A stretch of DNA of 38,937 nucleotides. Source: Oscillospiraceae bacterium (GTDB taxonomy: Bacteria > Bacillota > Clostridia > Oscillospirales > Oscillospiraceae). The stretch spans positions 1 to 38,937 of the forward strand of contig CACZKM010000014.1 of the NCBI GenBank assembly GCA_902781745.1, given 5' to 3'. The notes beneath the pieces are model-generated. The model did no database searches and was not told where the DNA came from. It saw only the letters and a list, made by a program, of their open reading frames with translations. Of the stretch, positions 7,215-15,155 are shown piece by piece (the stretch's first letter is position 1; each line of letters opens with the position of its first letter). Position numbers and translations under genes: made by a program.

Positions 7215-8263
7215 GGCCGCACCCCCGCTGCCAGCTCCAGCACCAGGGAGATCAGCCGGTCCCGGGCGTCAGCCCCGGTGACCGATTTCATGGCCAGGTC
7301 GGTCTCGGCGCACCGGGCCATGGCCCGGCGGCACCAGGCCAGGTCGTGGCGGCGGGCGGCGTCCATCAGCTTGTCGGCGGGATAGGCCGAGCGCATGGAC
7401 CACAGCCCCTGGACCCATCGGCTGCCCTGGCCGCTCTCCAGAGCCACACGGGCGGAGTAGAGCTGCCGCAGGTGCTTCCCCAGCACCGCCAGGAGCATGA
7501 TGGGCTCCTGCTTCATGAGCAACAGGTCGTTGAGGACCGCCAGGGCCTTGTCATAGTCCTTTTTCGTCAGGGCGTCGGTCATACGGAAGACCTGGGCGTC
7601 CAGCACGGGGATGGCCACGGCGTCGATGTCCCCCTTGGTCACCCGGCGCTCCCGGGCGTAGGCCCCGATCTTGGCGATCTCCCCGATAAGCCCGGTCATC
7701 AGGTCCCCGCAGAGGAAGATGAGGTACTGGGCGTCCCCGGTGGAGATGTCGTGGTCCAGGGCCTTGAACCGGCGGACGATCCAGTCGGTCAGGTCGTGCT
7801 GGTCCTGCCGGGGGAAGGCCGCCTCGCAGCCCTTCTCCTTCAGGACCCCCGCCAGCTTCTTCATCCGGGCGTCGGCCTTGTAGGGGATGGTGTCGTAGAC
7901 AAAGACCAGGGTGCAGTAGTCGGGCAGGTCGGCCAGGAGGGCTGCCATGGCGGTCCGCTGGCTCTCCGGTGCCTTGAAGAGGTCGTAGTCGTCCACCCGG
8001 ATAAAGGTCCTGGGGCTCATCATGGGCAGGGTGTCCACCGCATCGGACAGGGCCTGGAGGTCCAGCCCCTTGCCGGGGAGCCGGTGGACGTTGAAGCTCT
8101 CCATCCCCGCCGGGACGCAGGCGGCCCGGAGCTTGTCCAGGTAGAAATCCCGGAGGTAGGTCTCCTCGCCGTGGAAGATGTACAGGGAGGCGGGGGTCCC
8201 CGCCTTCAGGTCTTGCTTGAGCCGGGTGAGCCCGGCGGTTTTGTTGGTTCCTTTGGTCGCCAT
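7211..8263 (-). CDS. holA: DNA polymerase III subunit delta HolA
   Basis: The clamp-loader wrench subunit that opens the beta sliding clamp at replication forks. At 350 residues it is normal for HolA. Near the N-terminus SLYIFHGEETYLRDFYLD is the family hallmark, followed by FNVHRLPGKGLD, PMMSPRTFIRVDDYD and the clamp-loader fold. The C-terminal collar domain is visible in LLLMKQEPIMLLAVLGKHLRQLY. ATG at 8263 has AAGGAGG upstream inside the comEC stop region; only one base separates the two genes. holA directly after comEC is the classical Firmicutes arrangement. rnmV overlaps its end. Confidence 0.96.
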   Translation of the reverse strand: MATKGTNKTAGLTRLKQDLKAGTPASLYIFHGEETYLRDFYLDKLRAACVPAGMESFNVHRLPGKGLDLQALSDAVDTLPMMSPRTFIRVDDYDLFKAPESQRTAMAALLADLPDYCTLVFVYDTIPYKADARMKKLAGVLKEKGCEAAFPRQDQHDLTDWIVRRFKALDHDISTGDAQYLIFLCGDLMTGLIGEIAKIGAYARERRVTKGDIDAVAIPVLDAQVFRMTDALTKKDYDKALAVLNDLLLMKQEPIMLLAVLGKHLRQLYSARVALESGQGSRWVQGLWSMRSAYPADKLMDAARRHDLAWCRRAMARCAETDLAMKSVTGADARDRLISLVLELAAGVRP

Positions 8264-8264
8264 A

Positions 8265-10517
8265 TCATGTGGCCTCCTTGGGGTGGGCGTATACGGTGAG
8301 GTCGCCCAGTTGGTCGGTGCGGTAGACCGCCGCCCCCGCCTCCGCCAGGCGGTCCAGGGTCTCCGGGGCGGGGTGTCCGTAGGAATTATAGCCCACGGAA
8401 ATCAGAACGGTCTCTGGGGCGAGGGCTTCCAGCAGGGCTTTGCCGGTGGCGTATTTCGAGCCGTGGTGCCCCGCCACGAAGAGCTCCAGGTCGGGCAGGT
8501 CGTACTGGGCCAGAAGCTGTTCCTCCCCCTCGATGGGCATATCCCCGGTGAGGAGGGCGTCCCAGGCCCCGGCGGAGCAGAGGACGGACAGACATTGCTC
8601 GTTGCTGTCCCCCTCCGCCTGGACCGGGGGCAGGAGGGTCAGTTGCCCCTTGTCCAGGTCCACCGCGGATTCCCGGGTGATGTAGTAAATGGGGATATCC
8701 TTTTCCAAGGCGATGGCCTCGATCTCCCGGCGGATGACGCTGTCCTCGTCCACGTCGGGGACGGCGATACCGCCCACATCCAGCCGGGCCAGGAGCTCGG
8801 GGACGCCTCCGGCGTGGTCCTCGTGGAAGTGGGTCAGCACCAGCAGGTCGATGGACCGGCGGCCGATGGACTGGAAATAGGCCGCCGCCGTGTCCCCGGG
8901 GGACAGGGTTCCGCCGCAGTCGATGAGCACCGCCGAGGACCCGGCGCACAGAGCCACGCTCTGCCCCTGGCCGACGTCCAGGGCGGTGAGGGTCATCTCC
9001 GCCCGGCGGACGGTCCCCGCCGTCAGCAGCACCGCCAGGCAGAGGGTGACCGCCCCCGCGCACAGGGGAAGGACCGGGCGCTTGCCCTCCGCCGGAACGA
9101 AGAGCCACAGGGCCAGCAGGAGGTAGACGAAGACCATCCACAGGAGATAGTAGCCCGAGGACAAAGTGACCGCCGCCAGGGGGACCCTGCTCAGGACCCC
9201 GGCGGTCCCCAGGAAGAACCGGACGGGGAGGCCCACCAGAAGGGCCAGGCCATGGCCCAGGGGAAAGAGGACCGCCCCCAGCAGGACGGAGACCAGCCCG
9301 CCCAGGAAGGCCAGCCCCACCGCCCAGCTTGTCAGCAGATTGGACAGGGGCGCGATGAGGGAGAACCGCCCGAAGTACAGGGCGGACAGGGGGACGGTGA
9401 GGACCATGGCGGCCAGACTCACCGCCGCCACCCCGAAGATGGGCTGGGCAAACCGCCGGGCCTTCTTCGGGACCTTCCCGGTCCAGGCCCGGGTCCACCG
9501 TCCGCTGAAGGCCAGAATGCCCAGGGTGGACAGGAAGGAGAACTGCAGGCCGGCGTTGACGATGCTCCAGGGGTTGGCCGCCAGAAGCAGGAGAAGGGCC
9601 GCCGCCAGACCCGCGTAGGTATTGTATTCCCGCCGGACGGCGGGGGCCAGCAGGGCCAGCCCGTTGAGGATCACCGCCCGGACGGTGCCCGGGGCGCTGC
9701 CGGTAAAGATACAGAAGCACACCAGGGCCGCCGCCATCACCGGGAAGGTCCCCTTCCGCCCCGGCTTCAGGAACAGGGAGAGGAAGCCCACCAGGAAGGA
9801 GACATGGAGGCCCGAAATGACCACCACATGGCCCAGGCCCACCCGGTTGAAGTTGTGCTGGTCCACGTCGGACAGCCCGGACTTGTCCCCGGTGAGAAGG
9901 GCGCGCAGAAACGCCGCCTGCTCCGGGGGATACAGACGGTCGATGAGATCCCGGGTGGACTTGGAGAGATAGGCCACCCCGTACCGCAGGGGGAAGCCCT
10001 CCCTTTGGGTGACGGTGACGGCGCCGTACCCCCGGCACCGGAGCAGGATGCCCCGGGAGACATAGTAAAAGCTCTCCCGGCCCCGGATGGAGTCTGCGGC
10101 GGCGCAGTAGGCCACGGAGGCCAGCTTGTCCCCGGGGGACAGGTCCAGAAGGTCGTCGGTCCCGTAGTAGACCGCCTTGACCTTCCGGCCCCCTTCCTCC
10201 CCGGCTTTCACCGGCACCCGGGCCCCGTAGGGGGTGGCCTCGGGCCAGTCGGTGACCACGGCCTCCAGCCGGACCGTCCGGCCGGCCAGCCGGTCCGCCG
10301 GGGCGTGGAAGACCGCGCCGTACACCGCCAGCCAGACCAGGGAGACGGCAGCCCCCAGAAGGATCGCCCGGAGAACGCCGCCCCGGTCCTTTTGCCGCAG
10401 CAGGGCCCAGGCCCCCAGCCCCAGAAGGGCGGCCAAAAGAAGCCACAGGGGCCCGCCCAGCAGCGCCCCGGCCAGAGCGGCCCCCGCCGCCCCCAGGGTG
10501 AACCATACCAGGGTCAT
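8265..10517 (-). CDS. comEC: ComEC/Rec2 DNA internalisation channel protein
   Basis: A 750-residue polytopic membrane protein that in competent bacteria forms the channel for incoming single-stranded DNA. The first 60 residues contain two membrane helices, then a DUF4131/OB-like outer domain (about 75-180). The Competence domain follows, with ISGLHVSFLVGF near residue 245 and many helices to about 500. A metallo-beta-lactamase domain ends the protein, with VLDVGQGQS-like ALDVGQGQSVAL, LTHFHEDHAGG near residue 560 and VAGHHGSKYA. All three family modules are present. The start overlaps the end of the upstream xre gene (ATGA). comEC is common even in species with no known natural transformation; no other com genes are in the window. 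Confidence 0.95.
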   Translation of the reverse strand: MTLVWFTLGAAGAALAGALLGGPLWLLLAALLGLGAWALLRQKDRGGVLRAILLGAAVSLVWLAVYGAVFHAPADRLAGRTVRLEAVVTDWPEATPYGARVPVKAGEEGGRKVKAVYYGTDDLLDLSPGDKLASVAYCAAADSIRGRESFYYVSRGILLRCRGYGAVTVTQREGFPLRYGVAYLSKSTRDLIDRLYPPEQAAFLRALLTGDKSGLSDVDQHNFNRVGLGHVVVISGLHVSFLVGFLSLFLKPGRKGTFPVMAAALVCFCIFTGSAPGTVRAVILNGLALLAPAVRREYNTYAGLAAALLLLLAANPWSIVNAGLQFSFLSTLGILAFSGRWTRAWTGKVPKKARRFAQPIFGVAAVSLAAMVLTVPLSALYFGRFSLIAPLSNLLTSWAVGLAFLGGLVSVLLGAVLFPLGHGLALLVGLPVRFFLGTAGVLSRVPLAAVTLSSGYYLLWMVFVYLLLALWLFVPAEGKRPVLPLCAGAVTLCLAVLLTAGTVRRAEMTLTALDVGQGQSVALCAGSSAVLIDCGGTLSPGDTAAAYFQSIGRRSIDLLVLTHFHEDHAGGVPELLARLDVGGIAVPDVDEDSVIRREIEAIALEKDIPIYYITRESAVDLDKGQLTLLPPVQAEGDSNEQCLSVLCSAGAWDALLTGDMPIEGEEQLLAQYDLPDLELFVAGHHGSKYATGKALLEALAPETVLISVGYNSYGHPAPETLDRLAEAGAAVYRTDQLGDLTVYAHPKEAT

Positions 10518-10717
10518 CGCTGGTCGGTCCGGCCCAGGATGTAGTCGGTGGAGGTCCGGTAGAGGTCGGCCAGCTTGATGAGGGCCCAGACGGGGAGCTC
10601 CCGCTCGCCTTTTTCGTACCGGCGGTACACCTCTCTGTTCAAATGCAGATATTCCGCGATCTGGATCTGCGTCTTATCGCTGTCGGTCCGCAGGTCTTCG
10701 ATCCTGGGAAAATACAT
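10514..10717 (-). CDS. small XRE-family helix-turn-helix protein
   Basis: A 67-residue protein that is almost entirely one Cro/C1-type DNA-binding domain: TQIQIAEYLHLNREVYRRYE is the helix-turn-helix and ELPVWALIKLADLYRTSTDY the following helices. The start is placed at ATG 10717, behind GAGGTG; a 13-residue upstream extension has no family similarity. It overlaps comEC by 4 nt, so it is translationally coupled to it. It may control the operon: upstream (10736-10789) are nested inverted repeats, GATGCT/AGCATC around TAGCAGAATTGCTA. That link is inference. Confidence 0.85.
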   Translation of the reverse strand: MYFPRIEDLRTDSDKTQIQIAEYLHLNREVYRRYEKGERELPVWALIKLADLYRTSTDYILGRTDQR

Positions 10718-10735
10718 AGCGCAACACCTCAAGGT

Positions 10736-10789
10736 GATGCTACTATTTTGTGGCACGTCTTAGCAGAATTGCTACCATACGACAGCATC
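10736..10789. promoter_or_regulatory. nested inverted repeats upstream of xre-comEC
   Basis: GATGCT (10736-10741) and AGCATC (10784-10789) flank TAGCAGAATTGCTA (10761-10774), itself an inverted repeat. This is a candidate operator for the adjacent XRE protein. I could not find a convincing -35/-10 pair here. Confidence 0.4.
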
Positions 10790-10804
10790 TAATAGAGAAA
10801 GAGC

Positions 10805-10824
10805 GCGGTCCCGAATGGGACCGC
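10805..10824 (-). terminator. hairpin after the DUF2442 gene
   Basis: GCGGTCCC, loop GAAT, GGGACCGC form a perfect 8-bp stem just past the DUF2442 stop. On the minus strand it is followed by CTCTTTCTCTATT, a broken T-run, so it is a moderate terminator. Confidence 0.55.
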
Positions 10825-10844
10825 ACAGGTATCTCCTATGAGAA

Positions 10845-11141
10845 TTAAGCGCTGGCCGTGTCCTCCGCTGCTGCATGTTCATACAAATAGGTAGGGGAAA
10901 TGTCGATGTCTCCGTCATTCCACACGGTGACGCCATAATCGATATAGACCCCCCGAAACACAGCCGGGTCCTCCAGGGGCGCAAAAGCGGGGTCCTTCAG
11001 CAGGGGCGTAAAGTCGAATATCTTCGCCTCTCCCGTACTGAAGCGCACCCAAAGCCGGTGCCCTTCCAGAGGCCGGACGCCGCTGACGCGAACAGGGGCC
11101 TGCTTTTCCCCCGCATAGACGATACCATCCATGATATACAT
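10845..11141 (-). CDS. DUF2442 domain protein (pair partner of DUF4160)
   Basis: A 98-residue protein of the DUF2442 family. The pattern of VSGVRPLEGHRLWVRFSTGE, IFDFTPLL, FRGVYIDYGVTVWNDG and IDISPTYLYE is characteristic. The ATG at 11141 follows AAAGGAGGA. It lies 14 nt downstream of a DUF4160 gene. DUF4160-DUF2442 pairs recur in many bacteria and are often suspected to be toxin-antitoxin modules; I know of no settled mechanism. The C-terminus ends in an Ala/Glu-rich tail (HAAAEDTASA). No membrane or signal sequence. Confidence 0.85.
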   Translation of the reverse strand: MYIMDGIVYAGEKQAPVRVSGVRPLEGHRLWVRFSTGEAKIFDFTPLLKDPAFAPLEDPAVFRGVYIDYGVTVWNDGDIDISPTYLYEHAAAEDTASA

Positions 11142-11155
11142 ATCAGTTCCTCCTT

Positions 11156-11422
11156 TTACCGCAGGGGTTCGATCTTCCCGAAAGGCACGTTCTGCACTGC
11201 CTTGTTCCATGCCTGATACAGCTCCTCCTCATGGATGGCCGCCCAGGCCTGGACCAGCTTGAGTTGTTTGACGGGAAGGGCCCCGGCCAGCAACTCTCCG
11301 TCCACCCCCACGGAGGCCTCATACTCCCCATAGTATACATGAAAATGGGGACGGTGGTGCTGGGCGTTGTCACTGTAGAGCATTTTAATCACGATGTTGT
11401 AAAACCGGCAAAGCTCTGGCAT
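11156..11422 (-). CDS. DUF4160 domain protein
   Basis: An 88-residue protein with the DUF4160 signature: MPELCRFYNIVIKMLY, then HHRPHFHVYYGEYEASV, LPVKQLKLVQAWAAIHEEEL and the ending PFGKIEPLR. The His-rich HHRPHFHVYY segment is strongly conserved in the family. The ATG at 11422 has AAAGGAGGAGG upstream. It is the first gene of a two-gene unit with DUF2442 and has its own promoter, divergent from alaX. Members are small and mobile and usually paired, consistent with a toxin-antitoxin-like module, but the activity is unknown. Confidence 0.87.
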   Translation of the reverse strand: MPELCRFYNIVIKMLYSDNAQHHRPHFHVYYGEYEASVGVDGELLAGALPVKQLKLVQAWAAIHEEELYQAWNKAVQNVPFGKIEPLR

Positions 11423-11446
11423 GGGACATCCTCCTCCTTTTCTTTC

Positions 11447-11475
11447 ATTCTACCACATCCCCCACCCCGGCGCAA
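11447..11475 (-). promoter_or_regulatory. promoter of the DUF4160-DUF2442 pair
   Basis: Minus strand TTGCGC (11470-11475), 17 nt, TAGAAT (11447-11452), with TGTGG immediately before the -10. The -35 is back-to-back with the -35 of alaX, forming an inverted repeat GCGCAAT/ATTGCGC (11470-11476, 11491-11497). Confidence 0.7.
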
Positions 11476-11491
11476 TCGAATTTTCCCGGGA

Positions 11492-11520
11492 TTGCGCGCC
11501 GGCGGTTTTTCCTCTATAAT
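11492..11520 (+). promoter_or_regulatory. alaX promoter
   Basis: TTGCGC (11492-11497), spacer of 17 nt, TATAAT (11515-11520), 34 nt upstream of the start codon. Confidence 0.75.
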
Positions 11521-11554
11521 GGTCCCAAACAGAAACAAGAAAGGGAATCCTGCC

Positions 11555-12715
11555 ATGACCAGTAAGCTCTACGACCAGGACAGCCATCTGTCCGTCTTTT
11601 CCGCCGCCCTCCTCTCCTGCGCCCCCGCGGACGAGGGCCGCTTTGTCCTCCTGCTGGACCAAACCGCCTTCTTCCCCGAGGGGGGCGGCCAGCCCGCCGA
11701 CACCGGGACCCTCACTGCCGGGGGTCTCTCCGTCCGGGTGCTGGACGTCCAGGAGACCCCCGAGGGCATTCTCCACTTCACCGACGGCCCCCTGCCGGCG
11801 GGGCCCGTCACCGGGGCCATCGACTGGGAGCAGCGATTCGGACGGATGCAGTGCCACTCCGGGGAGCACATCGTCTCCGGCCTGGCCCACAGCAAGTTCG
11901 GATGCACCAACGTGGGCTTCCACATGGGGGAGGACGCGGTCATCCTGGACTTCGATAAAGAACTCACCCCGGAGCAGCTCCAGGAACTGGAGAACGAGGC
12001 CAACCGGGTGATCTGGGCCAACCGGGCCATCACCGCCGAATACCCCGCCCCCGCCGTCCTGGAGACCCTGGACTACCGCAGCAAGCTGGAGCTGACGGAG
12101 AACGTCCGCATCGTCACCATCGAGGGGGTGGACGTGTGCGCCTGCTGCGCCCCCCACGTTAACTTCACCGGGGAGATCGGCCTGGTGAAGCTCCTGTCCT
12201 GGATGCGTCACCGGGGCGGGATCCGCATCTGGATGGCCGCCGGGGCCATGGCCCTCCGGGACTACCAGGCCAAGCACGAGAGCGTGGCCGCCATCTCCGC
12301 CGCCCTGTCGGTGAAGCAGCCCGAGGTGGCCCAGGGGGTGGACCGGCTCAAGCAGGTCCTGGCGGACACGGAGTTCGCCCTCACCGGGGCCAAGCGGGCC
12401 CTGGCTGCCGAGAAGATCAAGGCCCTCCCCGCCACCGACGGGAACCTCTGCCTCTTTGAGGAGGGGCTGGATCCCAACACCCTCCGGTCCCTGGTCAACG
12501 CCGGGATGGAGAAGTGCGGAGGCATCTGCGCCGCCTTCACCGGCTCCGACGAGAGCGGCTACCGCTTCGTCATGGGCAGCAGGACCGTGGACCTCCGGGC
12601 GGAGAGCAAGACCATCTGCGGCGCCCTGGGGGGCAAAGGGGGCGGCCAGCCCTCCATGATCCAGGGGTCCGTCCCCGCCAAGCGCGCGGAGATCGAGGCC
12701 TATTTCAAGGTATGA
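11555..12715 (+). CDS. alanyl-tRNA editing protein (AlaX-L type)
   Basis: A free-standing trans-editing hydrolase that removes serine (or glycine) from mischarged tRNA-Ala. Its 386 residues resemble the AlaRS parts without the synthetase core. An N-terminal beta-barrel has QTAFFPEGGGQPADTG. The zinc site consists of H101 and H105 in HSGEHIVSG and the Cys-x3-His of CACCAPH (C197, H201). A C-terminal DHHA1-like region contains GALGGKGGGQPSMIQG, as in AlaRS. Length and DHHA1 domain place it in the long AlaX class. ATG at 11555 follows AAGGGAAT. It is followed on the same strand by a tetR gene with no terminator between. Confidence 0.93.
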   Translation: MTSKLYDQDSHLSVFSAALLSCAPADEGRFVLLLDQTAFFPEGGGQPADTGTLTAGGLSVRVLDVQETPEGILHFTDGPLPAGPVTGAIDWEQRFGRMQCHSGEHIVSGLAHSKFGCTNVGFHMGEDAVILDFDKELTPEQLQELENEANRVIWANRAITAEYPAPAVLETLDYRSKLELTENVRIVTIEGVDVCACCAPHVNFTGEIGLVKLLSWMRHRGGIRIWMAAGAMALRDYQAKHESVAAISAALSVKQPEVAQGVDRLKQVLADTEFALTGAKRALAAEKIKALPATDGNLCLFEEGLDPNTLRSLVNAGMEKCGGICAAFTGSDESGYRFVMGSRTVDLRAESKTICGALGGKGGGQPSMIQGSVPAKRAEIEAYFKV

Positions 12716-12770
12716 GCGGGTCCCGCACCCATCACCCGCCGCAGGTTTATCGGGAAAGGAGAGGATCTCC

Positions 12771-13355
12771 ATGGCAAAACGAAACAGCCGCAACACCCGG
12801 GGGCGCATCGTCTCCGCCGCCTGGCAGCTTTTTTACGAGCAGGGCTATGAGCACACCACCGTGGAGGAGATCATCGAGGCCTCCCAGACCTCCAAGGGCT
12901 CCTTCTATCACTACTTCGACGGCAAGGACGCCCTCCTCTCCACCCTCTCGGACCTCTTCGACGAGAAGTATGAGGCCCTGATGGAGACCATGGACCCCGC
13001 CATGCCCGCCCTGGACCAGCTCCTCTTCCTCAACAGCGAGCTCTTCCGCACCATTGAGAACTCCGTTTCCCTGGAGCTCCTGGCCCGGCTCCTGTCCACC
13101 CAACTGGTCACCAGCGGGGACAAGCACCTGCTGGACTACCGCCGGACCTATTACCGCCTGCTGCGGAAGATCATCAGCCGGGGCCGTGAGGAGGGCCAGC
13201 TCACCGACCGGCTCAGCGTCAGCGAGATGGTCAAGCTCTACGCCCTGTGCGAGCGGGCCCTGATGTACGACTGGTGCCTGTGCGGCGGGGAATACTCCCT
13301 GCGGGATTATTCGGCTAAAGTTTTACCCGGTTTTTTGAGCAGCTTTTTACCCTAA
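12771..13355 (+). CDS. TetR/AcrR-family transcriptional regulator
   Basis: A 194-residue repressor-type protein. Residues about 8-55 are the TetR DNA-binding domain: RIVSAAWQLFYEQGYEHTTV, then EIIEASQTSKGSFYHYFDGK with the recognition helix and the YxYF block. The remainder is an all-helical ligand and dimer domain of unknown specificity. ATG follows GGAAAGGAGAGG. It may be co-transcribed with alaX. A 14-bp palindrome lies right after the gene and just before the putP promoter, so control of putP (and possibly itself) is plausible but inferred. Confidence 0.93.
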   Translation: MAKRNSRNTRGRIVSAAWQLFYEQGYEHTTVEEIIEASQTSKGSFYHYFDGKDALLSTLSDLFDEKYEALMETMDPAMPALDQLLFLNSELFRTIENSVSLELLARLLSTQLVTSGDKHLLDYRRTYYRLLRKIISRGREEGQLTDRLSVSEMVKLYALCERALMYDWCLCGGEYSLRDYSAKVLPGFLSSFLP

Positions 13356-13409
13356 GTTCCGTATCCTCAATTTTTCTTTTAATATCAATCAATTTTTGAT
13401 AAATTATCT

Positions 13410-13443
13410 GAACGGAGTATAGAATTTAGTCTATACTCCGTTC
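13410..13443. promoter_or_regulatory. 14-bp perfect palindrome between tetR and putP (operator or terminator stem)
   Basis: GAACGGAGTATAGA (13410-13423), ATTTAG, TCTATACTCCGTTC (13430-13443): a perfect 14-bp inverted repeat with a 6-nt centre. No direct T-run follows on +. It ends 4 nt before the -35 box of the putP promoter, which suits an operator for the adjacent TetR protein; it could equally be the stem of a tetR 3' end. Confidence 0.6.
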
Positions 13444-13447
13444 TGTA

Positions 13448-13476
13448 TTGCAGTCTATTTTTAGTCGTGGTATGAT
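13448..13476 (+). promoter_or_regulatory. putP promoter
   Basis: TTGCAG (13448-13453), 17 nt, TATGAT (13471-13476), with CGTGG before the -10 (extended -10, TGGTATGAT). Confidence 0.7.
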
Positions 13477-13553
13477 AGGGGACAGAAAATTCGGCGGCGT
13501 CCGACGGGGCCCGCCCTTTTTATACTATTCTCCAAAGAGAGCGAGGAAAGACT

Positions 13554-15092
13554 ATGACCACAGCGAAACTCTGTATCATCATCGCCATTGCCGTCTACCT
13601 CATCGCCATGGTGGCGGTGGGCGTCTTCTACAGCGGCAGAGGCGGCGGCTCCAACTCCGGGGAGTTCTACCTGGGAGGCCGGAAGCTGGGCCCCATCGTC
13701 ACGGCCATGAGCGCCGAGGCCTCGGATATGTCCAGTTACCTGCTCATGGGCCTGCCCGGCCTGGCCTACATCGCCGGCGTGGCGGAGGTGGGCTGGACCA
13801 TCATCGGCCTGGCGGCGGGGACCTATCTCAACTGGCTTATCACCGCCAAGCGCCTGCGGAACTACTCCGCCCACATGGGGGCCATCACCATCCCGGACTT
13901 CTTCTCCCGGCGGTTCCGGGATGAGAAGAAGGTCCTCTCCTGCATCGCCGCGGCCATCATCCTGATCTTCTTCATCCCCTACACCGCCTCGGGCTTCAAG
14001 GCCATCGGCACCCTGTTCAACTCCCTCTTCGGGGTGAACTACCACGGGGCCATGATCGTGGGGGCCATCGTGGTCATCGGCTACACCGTCCTGGGGGGCT
14101 TCCTGGCGGTGTCCACCACGGACCTGATCCAGTCCATCGTCATGACCTTCGCCCTGATCTTCATCGTCTTCTTCGCCATTGAACAGGCCGGGGGCTGGGA
14201 CACGGTAACGGCCAACGCCGCCGCCCTGCCGGGCTACCTGGACCTGACAAAGGGCTACGACGCCTCCACCGGAGAGGCCGGCTCCTTCCCCTTCCTGAGC
14301 ATCGTGTCCACCCTGGCCTGGGGCCTGGGCTACTTCGGGATGCCCCACATCCTTCTGCGGTTCATGGCCATCCAGGACAGCAAGAAGCTGAAGATCTCCC
14401 GGCGGATCGCCTCGGTGTGGGTGGTCATCTCCATGGCCATCGCCATGCTCATCGGCATCATCGGCTACAGCGTCAGCAAGGCGGGAGCCATCCCCTTCCT
14501 GACCTCCAGCTCGGAGTCGGAGACCATCGTCATCCGGCTGGCGGATCTGCTCAGCATCCACGGGGTCTTCTTCGCCCTTATCGCCGGCATCGTCATGGCA
14601 GGCATCCTGGCCTGCACCATGTCCACGGCGGACTCCCAGCTCCTCACTGCCGCCTCCGGCGTCTCCCAGGACCTGGTCCAGGACTTCTTCCGGGTGAAGC
14701 TCAGCCAGAAGGCCTCCATGACGGCGGCCCGGCTCACCGTGGTGGGCATCGCCATCGTGGGCATCCTCCTGGCCTGGAACCCCAACAGCTCGGTTTTCCG
14801 CATCGTGTCCTTCGCCTGGGCGGGCTTCGGCGCGGCCTTCGGGCCGGTGATGATCCTGGCCCTGTTCTGGAAGCGGATGAACCGCCAGGGAGCCCTGGCG
14901 GGGATGATCGCCGGCGGAGCGATGGTCTTCATCTGGAAGTACCTCATCGCGCCCATGGGCGGGGCCTTCAGCATCTATGAGCTCCTGCCCGCCTTCATCG
15001 TGTCTCTGATCGCCATTGTGGTGGTGTCTCTCGCTACCGCGCCTCCGGCCCAGGAGATCGTAGAAGAATTCGAGGCTGTGGGAAAAATGTAA
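13554..15092 (+). CDS. putP: sodium/proline symporter PutP-like (SSS family)
   Basis: A 512-residue inner-membrane solute:sodium symporter. It has about 13 hydrophobic helices, beginning with CIIIAIAVYLIAMVAVGVFY. Family blocks are the GEFYLGGRKLGP loop, the sodium-site helix SAEASDMSSYLLMGLPGLAY, LGGFLAVSTTDLIQ, GYFGMPHILLRFMA and TMSTADSQLLTAASGVSQDL. These match PutP-type transporters closely, so proline import driven by sodium is the likely job; related substrates such as pantothenate cannot be excluded from sequence alone. ATG follows GCGAGGAAAG. Preceded by a tetR gene and palindrome, followed by a large terminator-like hairpin. Confidence 0.9.
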   Translation: MTTAKLCIIIAIAVYLIAMVAVGVFYSGRGGGSNSGEFYLGGRKLGPIVTAMSAEASDMSSYLLMGLPGLAYIAGVAEVGWTIIGLAAGTYLNWLITAKRLRNYSAHMGAITIPDFFSRRFRDEKKVLSCIAAAIILIFFIPYTASGFKAIGTLFNSLFGVNYHGAMIVGAIVVIGYTVLGGFLAVSTTDLIQSIVMTFALIFIVFFAIEQAGGWDTVTANAAALPGYLDLTKGYDASTGEAGSFPFLSIVSTLAWGLGYFGMPHILLRFMAIQDSKKLKISRRIASVWVVISMAIAMLIGIIGYSVSKAGAIPFLTSSSESETIVIRLADLLSIHGVFFALIAGIVMAGILACTMSTADSQLLTAASGVSQDLVQDFFRVKLSQKASMTAARLTVVGIAIVGILLAWNPNSSVFRIVSFAWAGFGAAFGPVMILALFWKRMNRQGALAGMIAGGAMVFIWKYLIAPMGGAFSIYELLPAFIVSLIAIVVVSLATAPPAQEIVEEFEAVGKM

Positions 15093-15098
15093 GGAAAG

Positions 15099-15155
15099 AA
15101 AAGGGGAACCATGCCCACTCCCCCTGCGGGGGAGCTGGATCATGGTTCCCCTTTT
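15099..15155. repeat. dispersed hairpin element, copy 1 (also putP terminator)
   Basis: AAAAGGGGAACCATG (15099-15113) pairs perfectly with CATGGTTCCCCTTTT (15141-15155). An inner stem CTCCCCC/GGGGGAG surrounds TGC. The segment GCTGGATCATGGTTCCCC (15134-15151) and the inner core are repeated, inverted, at 17398-17450. As an intrinsic terminator it fits the end of putP. Confidence 0.75.

Noticed and set aside
8178-10544. 788-codon plus-strand frame opposite comEC
   Set aside because: Gln/Gly/Pro-rich translation with no family features; the minus strand is clear ComEC.
13461-15143. 560-codon minus-strand frame opposite putP
   Set aside because: Repetitive Gly/Asp/His-rich shadow of the putP codons.
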